DNA of 64,000 nt, taken from NCBI RefSeq assembly GCF_032854445.1, contig NC_088295.1, positions 17,287,490-17,351,489 of the forward strand. Reading direction: 5' to 3'. This document shows positions 23,955-35,759 of this stretch, one piece after another. The notes beneath the pieces were generated by a model. The model searched no databases. It saw only the letters and a program-made list of their open reading frames with translations, and was not told where the DNA came from. The position numbers and the translations under genes are program-made. Position 1 is the first letter of the stretch, and the number at the start of each line of letters is the position of its first letter. The DNA comes from Liolophura sinensis. Lineage: Eukaryota > Mollusca > Polyplacophora > Chitonida > Chitonidae.

Positions 23955-26836
23955 ATCTCTATTGCGTGAATATAAACATCACATGTTTAACATACACATA
24001 ACTCATATTTAACATGTTAAATACGTAACATTTAAATTCTGCAATCCAACTTTAATTTTCAGTCAGGTCACACCCAAATGTTTAAATCCTGAAATCTGGT
24101 GTTCCTCCTCTGTTTAACTCTCAGCACATTATTATAGACCAGGTACTGGTTAAATGGGTGTCCATTATATGTGGTTTTGTGGTAAACTTTGTTGAGAAAT
24201 AACCATGGTGCATTTATACAGCAAATCTAAGTATTTATAAAATAAATGCATGTATTTATATATTAAGCCAATTTATTCATGAAAAAACACATGTATTAAA
24301 AAAATAAACACACCTTTAACGCGTTAAACCTTAGAAGTTATTACAGTGTACGACGTCTAGTCTAAGATTCAAGTAAATAAAATGATGGACTAATAAAACG
24401 TAATTAGTTACTAATCTTTCAGGTTGATAACACAAAGACGTATATATAACTGTGATGAAAATCGCATGTGTTTTCGTTTTACACATTTACTCACAAATAG
24501 AATAAAATTGTGCGAATTTTCTCCATTATTAAGTTTTTATTAATATTTTGCTGTAAGACAAGAAAATTATACCAAATACTGATGAACGTTAAAGTTCTCA
24601 GTTAAGCCATGGAACAAGCGGGAAATGAAAGGAAATCGAATATTTTCCAACACATCATGTTGATGAGTTTGAAATTACAGGAAAACTTCTTATATTTAAA
24701 TGAAAAAACTAATACATGTATCGTCTTATTCAAGTTCACCACATATGTAGGGAGCGAAAATGTGTTTTGTGAAGCAGCAAAAAGTGTCGCGCTAAACAGC
24801 AACTCACCAGACAAGATCTTGAAATGTGCAATTAATGTTCCCCAAAACAGCAATTTCGGGAGACCATACATATTATGATGGCTGGAGAACTTTCAGGCAT
24901 TACTCTAACATTTGGTCAGTGTGTATCAAGCGAATGATTATCCACTGTCTCAGAAGGTGTTGGTGCCACACTTCACTAAGCTGGAAATGTATCTTTGACG
25001 CCTGTCCATGAGGTTTTGTCGCTCTCTTAGTCTTTATATTTTACATGACACTTTTAGTGATTCAGAGTAACCGAATTCTGTTCTCAGTTCCAACCAACCC
25101 TTCACCAGACCGTTTTATATCATTGTTACAATAAATCATACTCCGTTTCCTGATTATCACAATCCTTTGCCATGGTATTAAATCTACACTGTGGAACATT
25201 ATTCAAATTCCAACGGAATCCACAAAAGAGTTTCTGCCGCCTACTTTCGTTCAGAGACGCAAATAGGATCTATTTGAACGGCATGTCTTGTAAACAGGTT
25301 AGTTTTATATCCAAGAGGACCGTCCTCTATTCTGTTAATATGACTACCATATTCCCTCAAGACGACATAGACGCTGTAGATGAATGGACAATTTACTGTA
25401 TAAATGGCTGGTCTAGAGGAGGTCTTGTCAGGTAGGTAACTGGCTAACACATATCCACAAAGGTCAGTTAAACATTATGGTGGCTGAGACTGTCTCCTTT
25501 ATCTTCCTGAAATGGCTGGCTGGGCAGCCAGTGTCCACACCCGAACGTGCCAGCGCTCGATCGACCGACATAAACTGGAATAGATTTTGTCATTATAGCA
25601 TCGGTCGGACATAACAATCACTGTTAACAGCCACCCGTTTTAGAGTGGCTGTTTGGGACTAGCGGTACTAATATTGCTGGTAATGACACACTGGACTCAC
25701 ATAGGTGAATGGAGTCTGTTTTAAGGACTGGAACACTTGTATTAACCATGTGGTTTTGGCAACTGAGTGATGGACTAAGAAACATATTATTTGCTCTCTT
25801 CAGACGATCAAATGTACGGGACATCTCTATAATACAGACTACATGGGATTAGCTGGGAGAAATATAACATAACATTATCCCATAATACCCATTAAACCTT
25901 GTTCAGAAGCAATCATACTCAAAGAAATCAGCCAAATGTACGGGATTTCGCCAGCACAGATAAAACTGTTTGTCTTTCAATATTATCGTCTCGTGGTGAG
26001 TTTATCTCAAAGGAGTCTCTAGAATGATTTTTCTTTGCGTCCATCACGAGGCACTACGTGGTTTCAGTGGCTTAGGTTACCCGTTTCTACAATACTGTGG
26101 ACTTTAAAAGCATATCTGTTTTCCTAATCTTTTAATCATCTTTTAAAAGGTACCTGACAGGCCATATAATATAAAGCCAAAGCCGTGCCATGTGTGGATT
26201 CGATGTGTGGTCTCGAACCTACAACCTTATTAGTGACAGATCGACCGGCTGCATCGAGAAAAACACTCATATGCCATGTAAGCACAAACATAATAGATCT
26301 TGGAGCTAACCCCCCCCCCCCCCCCGTGTATCATTTAACCACTTTCCAGTTGTATAACCGCGACCAAACGCCTCAGGTTCAGGCGATAACACTTACACAA
26401 CGTTTTCATAAGAAGTAAATATAATTAAGAACATAAAGTACGCATAAAAGCATTATATCAATCATTTTCGTTTTGATCTTTTGACCCACTGTCCCGAGAC
26501 TCCAGAGCACGTGTATAGATTTATGAAAAGCAGAGGCGCAAGCTCACGAATCCATAATATCATACAAAGCCTCGTCTGGTTTACACTGATGGGACGGAAG
26601 CCAATGTTTTTGATGCGTTGATGCAAGAAAGAAAATCTTGGAACAAAATTAATGTTCTAAATGAGAACATATTTAATTAGAGAACTCGTTCAGGGCTAAG
26701 AGAATATCTCTCTGACTGCAATCTTCCAAATAACGTGTCATGGCGATTTGTCACGTCCTATGGTTGTGGTTGAATATATACATATACACTACCAGAACCT
26801 TATAACTGGCTGATCGTTGTGCGTTGTTTTAGTTTT
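23955..26836. other. Host sequence without a recognisable gene
   Basis: Overlapping short frames on both strands at 24602-24878 and other frames here have no domain I recognise. A run of about 17 C residues lies at about 26310-26326. Confidence 0.5.
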
Positions 26837-27096
26837 ATGTAGTACTTAATAATTTTTCAGACATATGACTGCGAGGTGTCTTCTTGTGACAGGGCGAGCC
26901 TCTGCTGAGGGTGTGTGGATTTAGTCAGATGAAAATTGATGTGTTTACATCAGTGCCTAGAATTCAGCTTCAGAGGTAGTCAGGAGACTTTTCAGATTCA
27001 TGGGGAATGGCAAAGTTTTTGTCAGGTTTCTTCTCAGACTGTTCTTTGCCTCTTAAAACCCAAAACTAAATAAATAAATAAATAAATAAATAAATG
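26837..27096 (-). repeat. Diverged SINE-2 tail plus (AAAT)n run
   Basis: TAGTACTTAATAATTTTTCAGACATATGACTGCGAGG (26837-26875) matches the SINE-2 tail, and GACAGGGCGAGCCTCTGCTGAGG follows. A clean (TAAA)n run lies at 27066-27096 and may be the tail of another short element. The part between is unrecognised. Confidence 0.55.
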
Positions 27097-27606
27097 ATGC
27101 TGGTATTAAAGACGAGGAAATCCAAGTTTTAATTTAAAACGCATTGTTTTCGGATGCTATTCAGCGTACAGCTTGAATTTGTTCTTCGCAGTGACTTTTT
27201 GTTCTACCACAAGTCAAGAAAACAACACTGTGTCCTGACAGTGGGTTTTATTAAAACAAAAGCTTTGAACAAAAGTGACGAAAAGCCCTCCGCCAGATAC
27301 TGAAAGAATCAAAGGATATTAGATCAGAGAAGAACGCTGTTATTGAGGATGTGAAAGACGATGACAACAGACATAACATGATGAATGAGGGAGGAGGGTG
27401 GCGGAGAAGTACTATGACCCAAAGGATGAGACAAGCTATTAGATTTTATCAACACCACATTACACTTCCTTATTAAAATGTCGTGAACTGATCTTCTCTT
27501 GTATCCCTCCTTTGATCGGCAAAGTCTCGTTCACGTACTAAAAAGTACATGAATACCATGACTTATTGTCGGTGACGGTCTAATCATAAGACAGAATTAT
27601 ATCATC

Positions 27607-27698
27607 TTTATTTATTTATTTATTTATTTGATTGGTGTTTTACGCCGTACTCAAGAATATTTCACTTATACGACGGCGGCCAGCATTATGGTGGGAGG
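27607..27698 (-). repeat. SINE-1 tail, well preserved
   Basis: A (TTTA)n run, GATTGGTGTTTTACGCCGTACTCAAGAATATTTCACTTATACGACGGCGGCCAGCATTATGGTGGGAGG. This is the best preserved copy of the tail in the window and served as the reference for the others. Confidence 0.92.
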
Positions 27699-30600
27699 AT
27701 ATATCATCTTTGTACCCTTCCTCTCATCAAACTTGTGAGAGTACCTATGGTGGTTTTTTGTTCTCAAAAATGTTTCAAATGTTTCAAACTGGTCAGAGCC
27801 TTGGGGGGGGGGGGGGGGGGGGCAATAGTAGAACATTAGTCACAGCCCATACAGTGGAACACGAAAATATTAATACACGTCCTTAGCATATGTATTTGTA
27901 CCATAGACGTTTAACTCTGTTGTGTGGAGGAAAAAAGCAGGGCGGCGCAAACCACAGTTTTTAACCAGGTACCTCACAAATCTATATATCAAGGTTCATG
28001 TGACCCAACGCAGCCACCCAACAAGTAGATTCCGTGACGAATAACCTATACATTATCTTATGACGTGGAAACCTGCTTCGGGTAGCAAAAATACAGTCTT
28101 TAAAAGCGAAACTCTCAGAGAGGAAAATGTGTGAAAAATGTCTTTAATTATGACATAACTCAATCAACACTTCAAAAACTTAAATACTATAGTGCTGCTC
28201 GGAGAGTCCTTTCTGAACAGATATTATGATTTACAGACTCTCCATTGCACATATGAGTTATTGAACGTGATGAATACCTAATTATGGGGAGAACATGCCT
28301 GTGAATATATCATTTTGTAGAAATGGTGCTTTTGTGTGATTTAGATAGATCAGCAAACCACAACTTAAAAAGTGAAATGAGTTGACGGGTTCACGGAGAT
28401 AGTAGAAAATAAAGGATACCTCTTTCTCTCATCTATCATCCACAGGAGAAGAGTGCGCTGTGCCTGCGTGGTAGAACAATACCTGTTATTGACATGTCGG
28501 ATAGATGGATCAGGTATGACTGGAATCGTGCTGAGTGTTGCCGTGCCCCTGTACAATTTAATGACAGCCTTAGACCAGGGTTACACAACATCTAGTACTC
28601 GTTTGTCACGCCTGCTCTGAGCAGACAGGTGGCAATTACAGTGCAGTTATCCGCCAAACAATACGGAGGTGGTTAAGTGTGATGTAAGTCCTCCTGTCTG
28701 CATTGCACGCCCTAAAGAGCTGTCCATGCACAATTTGTTCTACCTATTAAATGTTTTCTCATCCAAACGTCATCTTATGTTGTAATCTTCATGTGCAAGA
28801 CATCGTCCTCATATGACTTAAACAACTCTTAAGCACGATGTAAAATCTATACATACACGCACCATCGCACGCATACATAAATACACACATGTGGAAAACC
28901 GTTTTCACGAAGTCTCTATAAAAAGCTCGCCCATAATGGAATTTTACAATTAATCAAAATCGTAAAGAAACAAAAGCAACAATCCTCCATTTGCTTCCGA
29001 ATGACGGGGTTATATTTACTGGATTACACCTCCTTGTACACTGGATTACTTCTGAACTACACACTCAATTTTAAATCAGTTTGGTCTTTACTTTGTAGAA
29101 ATTATTATTCTGATATTATATTACGACATATAATTGGCGTATAATTTTCTAACGTTATAGAAATGGGAAAAGAAACAGTTTCATATCACATTACAGGTTT
29201 AAAATTCTGACAAGATGAAAACAGATGCTGTACATGGTTCGCAATGCGGTTGGCTACCATATTAATTTGCATAAATGACATTATGGTCTCTTCATGGGTA
29301 CCGGTGTCATGTATCTGCGTAAGTAAAATGTAACAAAATAGTGGAAAAAGCTCGAAAATCCATTTCTCGACTGTATCGTTTCACTCAGCAAAAAAGATAA
29401 TGTTGCAGCCGACATGGTTTGTTCTACGTGTTACTTAATCCAACCCCGCACCTCCTACAGATCCCGTCGCAACCTACGCCCGTTCTCCCATCCCCGGCAA
29501 TAAATTACTGAACTATTAAAAGACTTGTCGGATGAGAGAGACAAATGTGGATTAGACAAAATCAGCTGTTTTTCACAATTACGATGCCGAGTACATTGTT
29601 GCATCCAAGGTACCTACACACTTCTTTTCGGACAACCTGATCCAAGACTTCTTTCTCGCCTTCCCTATGCAGTCACAACGGCTTCTGCCATGTATTCCAG
29701 CCACCATACGTAATGCTGTATCATTACACTTGTGAATAACGAGGATTCTCTGCAAAGGTTTACAGTAATTACAATGCATCCAACACTGAGGGTTTTATAT
29801 TTCTTGAATACATCTTGTCTGAAACTTGTACATGTCGGGGAAGTCTTCTTTGGAAAGTCGTTCCCCTTTATTCTCATTTTGTCAGGCTGTTATTTTAGCC
29901 TGTCATACAGACCGTTGAATCTAATCCCAGTTTTGTAAAGACAGAAACAAACTCTCCTGAAGGTACGCACGACCAAGCACGACCAATAGGTCAACCACTT
30001 TTTTGTCTCAGACAGAACACTTGACTTTGTAACAGCACCCTAGAGGATATACTATGAATACCGTACTGACCTTGGCGAACAAGGTTTGCGTTGGTCAAAT
30101 GCAATTGGACTATTGATCACGTTGGACTCGGGAGTTACCTTTTTGTTTCTGCGGAGGCTGGATTTGAAATTCACGGATTCATATTTGTTTTTCTTTCTGC
30201 CTGTTGGAGGAAGTGGCATAAATATATCTATTATTTTAAGGAAAGCTATCTTCTGATCAACAATTACAACAGACATTAACAAAACTTTCTCTTGCCAAAC
30301 GCCTTTACCTGAAAATGTTGCAGTAATCCAAAATGAGAAATGGAGGTAATGAAAAGAGCACTTGACGTCACCATGGTGTAGAGAAGTTTGTCAAAACCAA
30401 ACTATACAGTACACAGACGTTACCAACAGAACATGATATACCTCAGATACCACGTTACAGGAATGTTGCATTCCAGATAGAACATTGCCTTTTGCTTTCA
30501 CTTCAGCTCAGAGTAAACGTGTGATATTAACTTAATTATTAAGGTAAAAGTCAACATTTTTCCAAAAAAAGCGGATATATACCACAACCAGACAACATCA

Positions 30601-31862
30601 GGGTGAACGTGCTTGATCTTTTGGACATATACTCCTGTTTCAGTTTGAGCATTCTATAAGAAACTTGCGAATATGCTGACCTCAATTAGCAGTGAATAGT
30701 GGTGAATAAATGTCATCCGAATCATTCTAAATCTGCATGAAACTTTAATAAACTCGACAATTTATTTTTTTGTCGAGTTCAGTGACGTCTTTACCAGAGC
30801 ATTTGCAGCTGAAGATCCGCCACAGACACATTTTGCTCTTTTCACATCCTAACAGATGCAATGCATTATAAATAAGCTCCTTAATGTAGTGACTGGTGTA
30901 CAACCCACGCTCAACGGAACCAGTTATTAACAGATCATATGCGAGGTTCTTGTACAGAAGACTACCAGACCACTGTGTCATGAATCTGGTGCCTGATATA
31001 TTGATTAATCATTTATCCACCTTATCCCCCCCATATTATGCTATTTATCAAAGCAATATGTATATGCAAAAACTGTACAACCTACCACGAAGGCCTTCTA
31101 GTTACTTGTTTAACTGTATAGAACACAGAACGATCATGACGATAGCGCCTGTCAAAGCGCTATCCTGTCTGCAAAAAAACCAATTAGACAGCTGCAGATT
31201 GAAACGCGTTTCGCATTCACTTGTATGTTAAGGACTGTGTTGGTGAACAGTCCCTGAATCTATAAACCCAAAACCCTGTTGACATGATGTTGACCGAAAT
31301 TACATGAAATATTTCTTGACAAGACATGATAATATAAATCTATATGATCTTAAAGGTTTCTTCGATCTTCAGATACCAGCTTGACAACGGTGACAACACT
31401 TTTTAACTCCATTTTCACTTTATGTGCTACTTCAGTAGAAATGTTATCGATAAATAAATATGAGCTGTTTTGGTGTCGTATATATGGACATTATGAAATA
31501 CGTTTTGCCCTTGGGCTGAACATGGCTGAAGTTACCTGCTACATGTTGGTATATCAGTTATCGATAATCAAAATATACATATCTCAGTTCCGTTTTGACT
31601 GCACCTGTTCATATATACAACGTGGCGATCTATTTCAACACAACATACAGCTCTTAGCTCATGGTAGATACGGGTATGGAAAGGCTTTACTAAACTAGTG
31701 AGAAATAATGCGACCAAACACTTTGTACAACATGACCCTATATTACTAGCTTTCGGAGAGGACTTTCCCCATCATCAGGTAAAGTGGCGACTGTAAGTGG
31801 GTAGTGAAATTATAAATTTGGCGTTTTCCTGTAAGTGGGTAGACAGCGCTCAAGGTATATAT
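27699..31862. other. Host sequence without a recognisable gene
   Basis: A run of about 18 G residues lies at about 27806-27823. The segment at about 29800-29940 resembles 56720-56880 (shared GGAAAGTC.TTCC...TTTAT and a TCAGGC.GTTATTTT.AGC block), so it is a dispersed repeat. No convincing gene. Confidence 0.5.
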
Positions 31863-32616
31863 TGTTGTGTGCACAACTGCCGTCAGCTTCTAAATTTAGC
31901 TTGCCACTGTTTACATATGCAGAGTCCAGGGCCTGCTGTCTGCCTCTGCCTTAGAATGTCCCAGAATACGCTCAGTTCGATGCCTATTTGTTTACATCAA
32001 GTGTTCAGGAATTTTCTTATTCTAGAAAATTCCACCAGTCTATATAAGACCTATAAATGCAGGTCAAAGGGAGAAAGGAGAATTATTGAGAGTTTGGATG
32101 CTTTCGGTGTGTATTACTTTAGTAGGCCTTTCGTGCTGAATTTTGGTGTCTTTATAGCCTCTGGCTTTGTTATATCCTATCTCCACCGAGCACTTGTTCA
32201 GTCTGAACTTGTATGTTTAATTTGTTCTCGTGTGTACACAGTGCTTATTAGTACACGGACACTGTCTGGGGAATTTTGTGTATATTTCGTCATGCACTCA
32301 GTTATACTGTGGATTTTTCCTCTTATTTGTGCATTTATGCCTGTATTGTTTTCCGCATTGTGGAATATATGCGTCCGTTTGGACTTGACACCGTTGTACA
32401 TCTAAGTGCTTTAGTATTTGTATAGATACTGCTATCCTTTCTTGTTAAACTTAAGTACTTTAGTATTTGTAAAAGTCTTGTTATCTGTTCTTGTTAAACC
32501 TAATAAATTGTTGTAAAATAAAATCTGCTGGTCTTGGTTACTTTTTTATGCGGCTAAACTGTCGTGTATTTCGAACAAGCCATCTCTTTATAATACAGAC
32601 AGTTTGGGTGGTAACA
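31863..32616 (+). mobile_element. Solo LTR, copy 2 (plus orientation), 754 bp
   Basis: It starts TGTTGTGTG and ends GTAACA, with ATAT on both sides (31859-31862 and 32617-32620) as a possible 4-bp target duplication. TATATAAG at 32041-32048 lies shortly downstream of a TCTAGAAAATTCCACCAG stretch. AATAAA at 32502-32507 and a second A-rich signal at about 32516 mark the likely polyadenylation site. A block of about 50 bases containing AAGTACTTTAGTATTTGTA is repeated twice before it (about 32403-32500). A 202-codon frame (31797-32405) crosses most of the LTR. In the sister copy at 7348-8114 it is broken, so I do not call it a gene. Confidence 0.8.
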
Positions 32617-33319
32617 ATATACATACTGGGTGAGCATAGGTCATGAAATCAAGCTGTAGAAACATAACACAAACAGGAGTTCATGTCTGTACAAAAACTG
32701 TGGTATAATCCACCGTGCATGTAAATTGGATGATCCATTGAGTAAACGCATACATGTATGTACAATAGTGAACAAAATATTCAGGTTTACTGATAACCTA
32801 TACAATATAGGACCTGTCAGAGGCCTGTCCAGTGGGAATAGATATCATACAATAATGTAACACTGATTAATTAGGAACTCCTAAAAACTCCTTCCTGCCT
32901 GTATTAAGACGGTCCAAAATTGTGAACTCAGGTTATTGCCTGTATTACGTCACAATTGTCTGTGTAGGCGTGCACATAAAACATATATGAAGTACACACG
33001 TACTGCAACGTTACCGAAGAAAAAAACAGTTTATACATATATATATCCATATACATTTTAGAGAGATAGTCAGGGGTTATTCAGTCTAGCAGCCACAGGG
33101 ACACAGTCTTTTCTCTCAGTCTTTTGTTTGTTGGCCAAGATGTTGTGAGTATGTTATAGTTCCTGTGAGTTATTTTGAATTTAGTTATATAGTCATCCAA
33201 ATTTTTTTAGGCTAGTTAGTTTATAGATCTATAGATACAGTTAGCACTGCTGAGTTAGACATAGTTTCTCACTTGTGTGACTCTGAACTAACACGGGTAT
33301 CTTTGTATCAGTTTCCGAC
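32617..33319. other. Unrecognised sequence, possibly 5' untranslated part of a non-LTR retrotransposon
   Basis: No coding signal. It leads straight into the ORF1-like fragment at 33320, so its right part may be that element's 5' untranslated region. This is inference from position only. Confidence 0.35.
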
Positions 33320-34062
33320 ATGGCGTCGGAAGGGGAAATGGAGTGTTTCCAAAGTCTCGAGAGTGTAATGGGACTACCAAGAAGGATCTAGAAAAAGAAA
33401 AGATCGGTCCTCAAGTAGCCCAACCTCGTCCAGTAACTCTGAAACTGATAGCGACACAAATGGCGGTCACTCTGCAAAAAAACCAAAAGAGGCCTGTGAA
33501 AATCTAAATGTTATTGTTAAGTCATTACAAGGGCAGACTTCGATTCAGAAAGTCAACTTGATAAAGTTAGGTAAAGATCTTCACAAACAAATCGGCGATG
33601 TTGAGTGTGTTAAAAAAACTATCAGGAGGAGATCTGCTTATTCGATGTAAATCCCCACGAAAGGCTGTTCAGCCCTGTTCTGTCACACTTCTTGCTGGCG
33701 TAAATGTTGTGTGTTCCCCACCTAAGTCTGCCTCGCAGTGTAAAGGGGTCATATATGGTGTTGATGTGGAAACAACTGAAAAAGATATAGTTAAAGCATT
33801 GAAGTCATAAAATGTTTTAGAAGCAAAAAGGCTAACAAAAGGTAAAGAAAGAGAGCCGTCTACTTCTACATTGCTGGTATTTTCAACTGCCGTTTTGCCG
33901 GGTTCATATCTGTTATCAGCCCTTCGATGTTAAACAGTTATTCCACCAGTTATACGGTGTTATAATTGTCAACTCTATGGTCATGTTTCCAAACACTGCT
34001 GGTCCAAAACAAATTGTCCCCGCTGTGGTGAAAATCATACATTCATATACCATTCGTAGTCC
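33320..34062 (+). pseudogene. Non-LTR retrotransposon ORF1 (gag-like) fragment with CCHC knuckle
   Basis: The frame begins ATG at 33320 (MASEGEME...), shifts near 33385, and continues through a Ser-rich, Lys-rich stretch and an RRM-like region (the open part is 33598-33810). It ends with a gag-type zinc knuckle at about 33953-34045: Cys-x2-Cys-x4-His-x4-Cys (CYNCQLYGHVSKHC), then a second Cys-x2-Cys...His (CPRCGENH). ORF1 proteins of Jockey/I-type LINEs have this plan: basic linker, RRM-like fold, then CCHC knuckles, and they bind the element RNA. At least two frameshifts are needed to read it and no reverse transcriptase follows, so it is a dead 5' fragment. Family level is inference. Confidence 0.7.
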
Positions 34063-34524
34063 GTAAAAGGCGTTCCAAGTCGATAATCGCAAGATCCATT
34101 TCCAAACAACGTTTAACACTAACTCCAAAGACAAAGGTATGTAAGAAATTATACAAAAAAGAAATAATGCCGGTAACACACAAGAGAGAAGCGGTCATCA
34201 GTTTTCAATGATGCCGGGCAGACAATGAATATTCCAGGCATGAATTCCATATCAAAGTTCAAATTCGTAGTCCGTGAATGAGTTCCATGTCAAATAACAA
34301 TTAAACAAGTATCTCATTCGCTCTTTAACTGCAACTGTTCATAAAAGGCATCATGCTGATGTAATGAGCATGGCTACCTTTACGGGCCCTAGCCTCAGGT
34401 TAAGCGGTATTAGATACAGTTTGAAAATGACGACCCTAATCGATCAGATTGTGATTCAAAAGTAACAGACGATTACGTCTTTCCCGTTCATATGTAAAGA
34501 TCTCATGCTACAAGATCTCATCTC
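34063..34524. other. Host/repeat sequence left of the nested Polintons
   Basis: The part at 34066-34190 is similar to 21925-22050 (shared GTTCCA.GTC.ATAATCGCAAG), a dispersed repeat. The boundary with the outer Polinton lies somewhere between here and 34525 and cannot be placed exactly. No terminal repeat of the outer element is visible. Confidence 0.5.
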
Positions 34525-34603
34525 AAGGCTCACCCCGGTGGTTTGACGTTCAGTTTCGATAATGTGCAGCGGGAATATAGCCTGAGGTCTCAGAAACAAC
34601 TGG
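34525..34603 (+). pseudogene. Outer Polinton B: left piece of penton-like gene
   Basis: The open frame from about 34525 to the insertion point reads Lys-Ala-His-Pro-Gly-Gly and continues to a Gln-Lys-Gln-Leu end. It continues in frame at 46648 when the inner element and one copy of ACTGG are removed. The joined reading resembles, from memory of the family, a Maverick structural protein linked to F54H12.2-type capsid genes: a beta-rich region, then LGF, then a Tyr-Val-Tyr-x-Asp block. The role as penton or vertex protein is inference. The 5' end of the gene is missing. Confidence 0.55.
34599..34603. repeat. Target site duplication ACTGG (left)
   Basis: ACTGG directly precedes the inverted repeat of element A and recurs directly after its other end (46648-46652). 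Polintons usually duplicate 5-6 bp. Confidence 0.75.
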
Positions 34604-34755
34604 AGTAGTAGGGGGAGGGAGGGTTCTGGCGCACTCTCCATTTGATAAATAGAGGCCCCCAGCCCCTATTCCCGGCGAGGTCCAGAAGTTCTAGTATACA
34701 CACTATAGGTTCTGGCGCACGCCCCCCTTGGGGCCTTCCCCAGAACAAAATAGAG
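34604..34755 (+). repeat. Left terminal inverted repeat of Polinton A
   Basis: It starts AGTAGTAGGGGGAGGGAGGG and is the near-perfect complement of 46495-46647. Polinton ends characteristically read 5'-AG...CT-3' with short AGT/AG repeats. Inside it GGTTCTGGCGCAC occurs twice (34622-34634 and 34708-34720) and AAATAGAG twice (34647 and 34748), so each end carries a doubled module. Such repeats would suit integrase binding or a terminal-protein replication origin; that use is inference. Confidence 0.92.
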
Positions 34756-34823
34756 CCCCCAGCCGAGGGTCTGATGGATATCGAAATTTCTTAATAGGTA
34801 TACAGCGAATACAATGAATAATC

Positions 34824-35072
34824 ATGGGATCTCCCACGATGGAAACGACCAGCCAGCCTATTTGGGAGAAGTTAGTCGGCACGGTGCAAGACTTGCGAGG
34901 CTACAAAGAAGTCACCCACAGCATGTTTGAAGACGGACGCGTCAACGCGGGCCGGCTGCTTGTGCTGAATCTCTTCACCAACGACGTGTGCGCTTCGGTA
35001 GATCACCCCGAGCCAATCCGGCAGTATTATGAAAACCGGCTGCTGCCCGAGCTAATGAGGCAACAACCCTAA
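34824..35072 (+). CDS. Polinton A: small ORF next to left end (82 aa), unknown function
   Basis: The 82-codon frame is intact. A second in-frame ATG six codons in (MetGluThrThr) could be the real start. The product is acidic and helical in character with no membrane segment, and includes the run NAGRLLVLNLFTNDVC. I have an impression that short proteins of this kind lie at this end in related elements, but I cannot name it. It is one of the few genes of element A without a visible lesion. It lies about 70 bases inside the inverted repeat and converges on the minus-strand gene that ends at 35084. Confidence 0.6.
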   Translation: MGSPTMETTSQPIWEKLVGTVQDLRGYKEVTHSMFEDGRVNAGRLLVLNLFTNDVCASVDHPEPIRQYYENRLLPELMRQQP

Positions 35073-35083
35073 CTCCCAGAACA

Positions 35084-35759
35084 TCAATCGGAAAGAGCGT
35101 TTTTCAGCTCTTGCCGAGCTAGTTTTCGGCCGCGATCTATAAGCTGTTTTTTCGTGCTTTCATCGATCTCTACGCCGTTGAATACCTTACGAGACTTAGC
35201 GCGTATCTCCTGCTTCAGATCAGAGTAGTTCTTGAGCTCCTGAACGACTTGCTTGAACTCTACGTCCGAAATAACACCATCAGATAATGCCGTAGATACC
35301 TGCGCACGGATGCTGTTAAGTTTGGCCTCAGCCAACAGCCGTATATTGTTATGTTTCTTAGCCTTTGCGTGAAGTCGGCGGCTAACGAATTTTCCGGCGA
35401 CATTTAAGGCACCGCAAGCTAGGGCCGCAGCTTCCATGGCCAAGACAGCCGGGGCTGCAATTATTGTTGTGAGTAGTCCCACAACGGCAACCCCTAGTCC
35501 CAAACCGGCCGTGAGCTAAGACACCGCGCTGGTACTTTTTGTACAAGGCCCGGCGGAGATCTCGCTCAGATTCAAGCTGCCTCTGTATTTCGCTGATATA
35601 TTGCAGACGATGGGCGTGCGCCACACCCTCCGGCGGGTTTTCAACCATAATCGTCGGCGCGGTCGGGGCCAAGGGGTGGTCATCCGTAATTGTCGGCAAG
35701 GAGTCTTCATCCGTGATCGCCGGGTACAGTCGTCCCATATTGTCCGTCCTATGAATCAA
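35084..35759 (-). pseudogene. Polinton A: conserved protein with hydrophobic Ala/Gly stretch, frameshifted
   Basis: Two overlapping minus-strand frames make one gene. The first (35759 to about 35515) has an acidic/Pro-rich start and then a helical part with LESERDLRRALYKKYQRGV. The second (35503-35084) opens with a hydrophobic Gly/Ala/Val-rich run (GLGVAVVGLLTTIIAAPAVL and onward), then a basic helix and an acidic DGVISDVEF stretch, ending in a Lys-rich tail. I recall this order as a conserved Polinton protein of unknown role. A frameshift near 35515, and apparently loss of a few residues there, separates the halves. The start at 35759 overlaps the end of the upstream gene (35749), as in a compact transcription unit. 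A membrane-active or virion-associated role is possible but unproven. Confidence 0.65.

Noticed and set aside
26310-27823. Poly-C and poly-G runs as possible quadruplex or regulatory sites
   Set aside because: Single homopolymers without neighbouring G-tracts or genes; likely slippage tracts and poorly sequenced.
31797-32405. 202-codon open frame on the plus strand
   Set aside because: It lies inside a solo LTR and is interrupted in the sister LTR at 7348-8114. The product has no domain, only hydrophobic runs.
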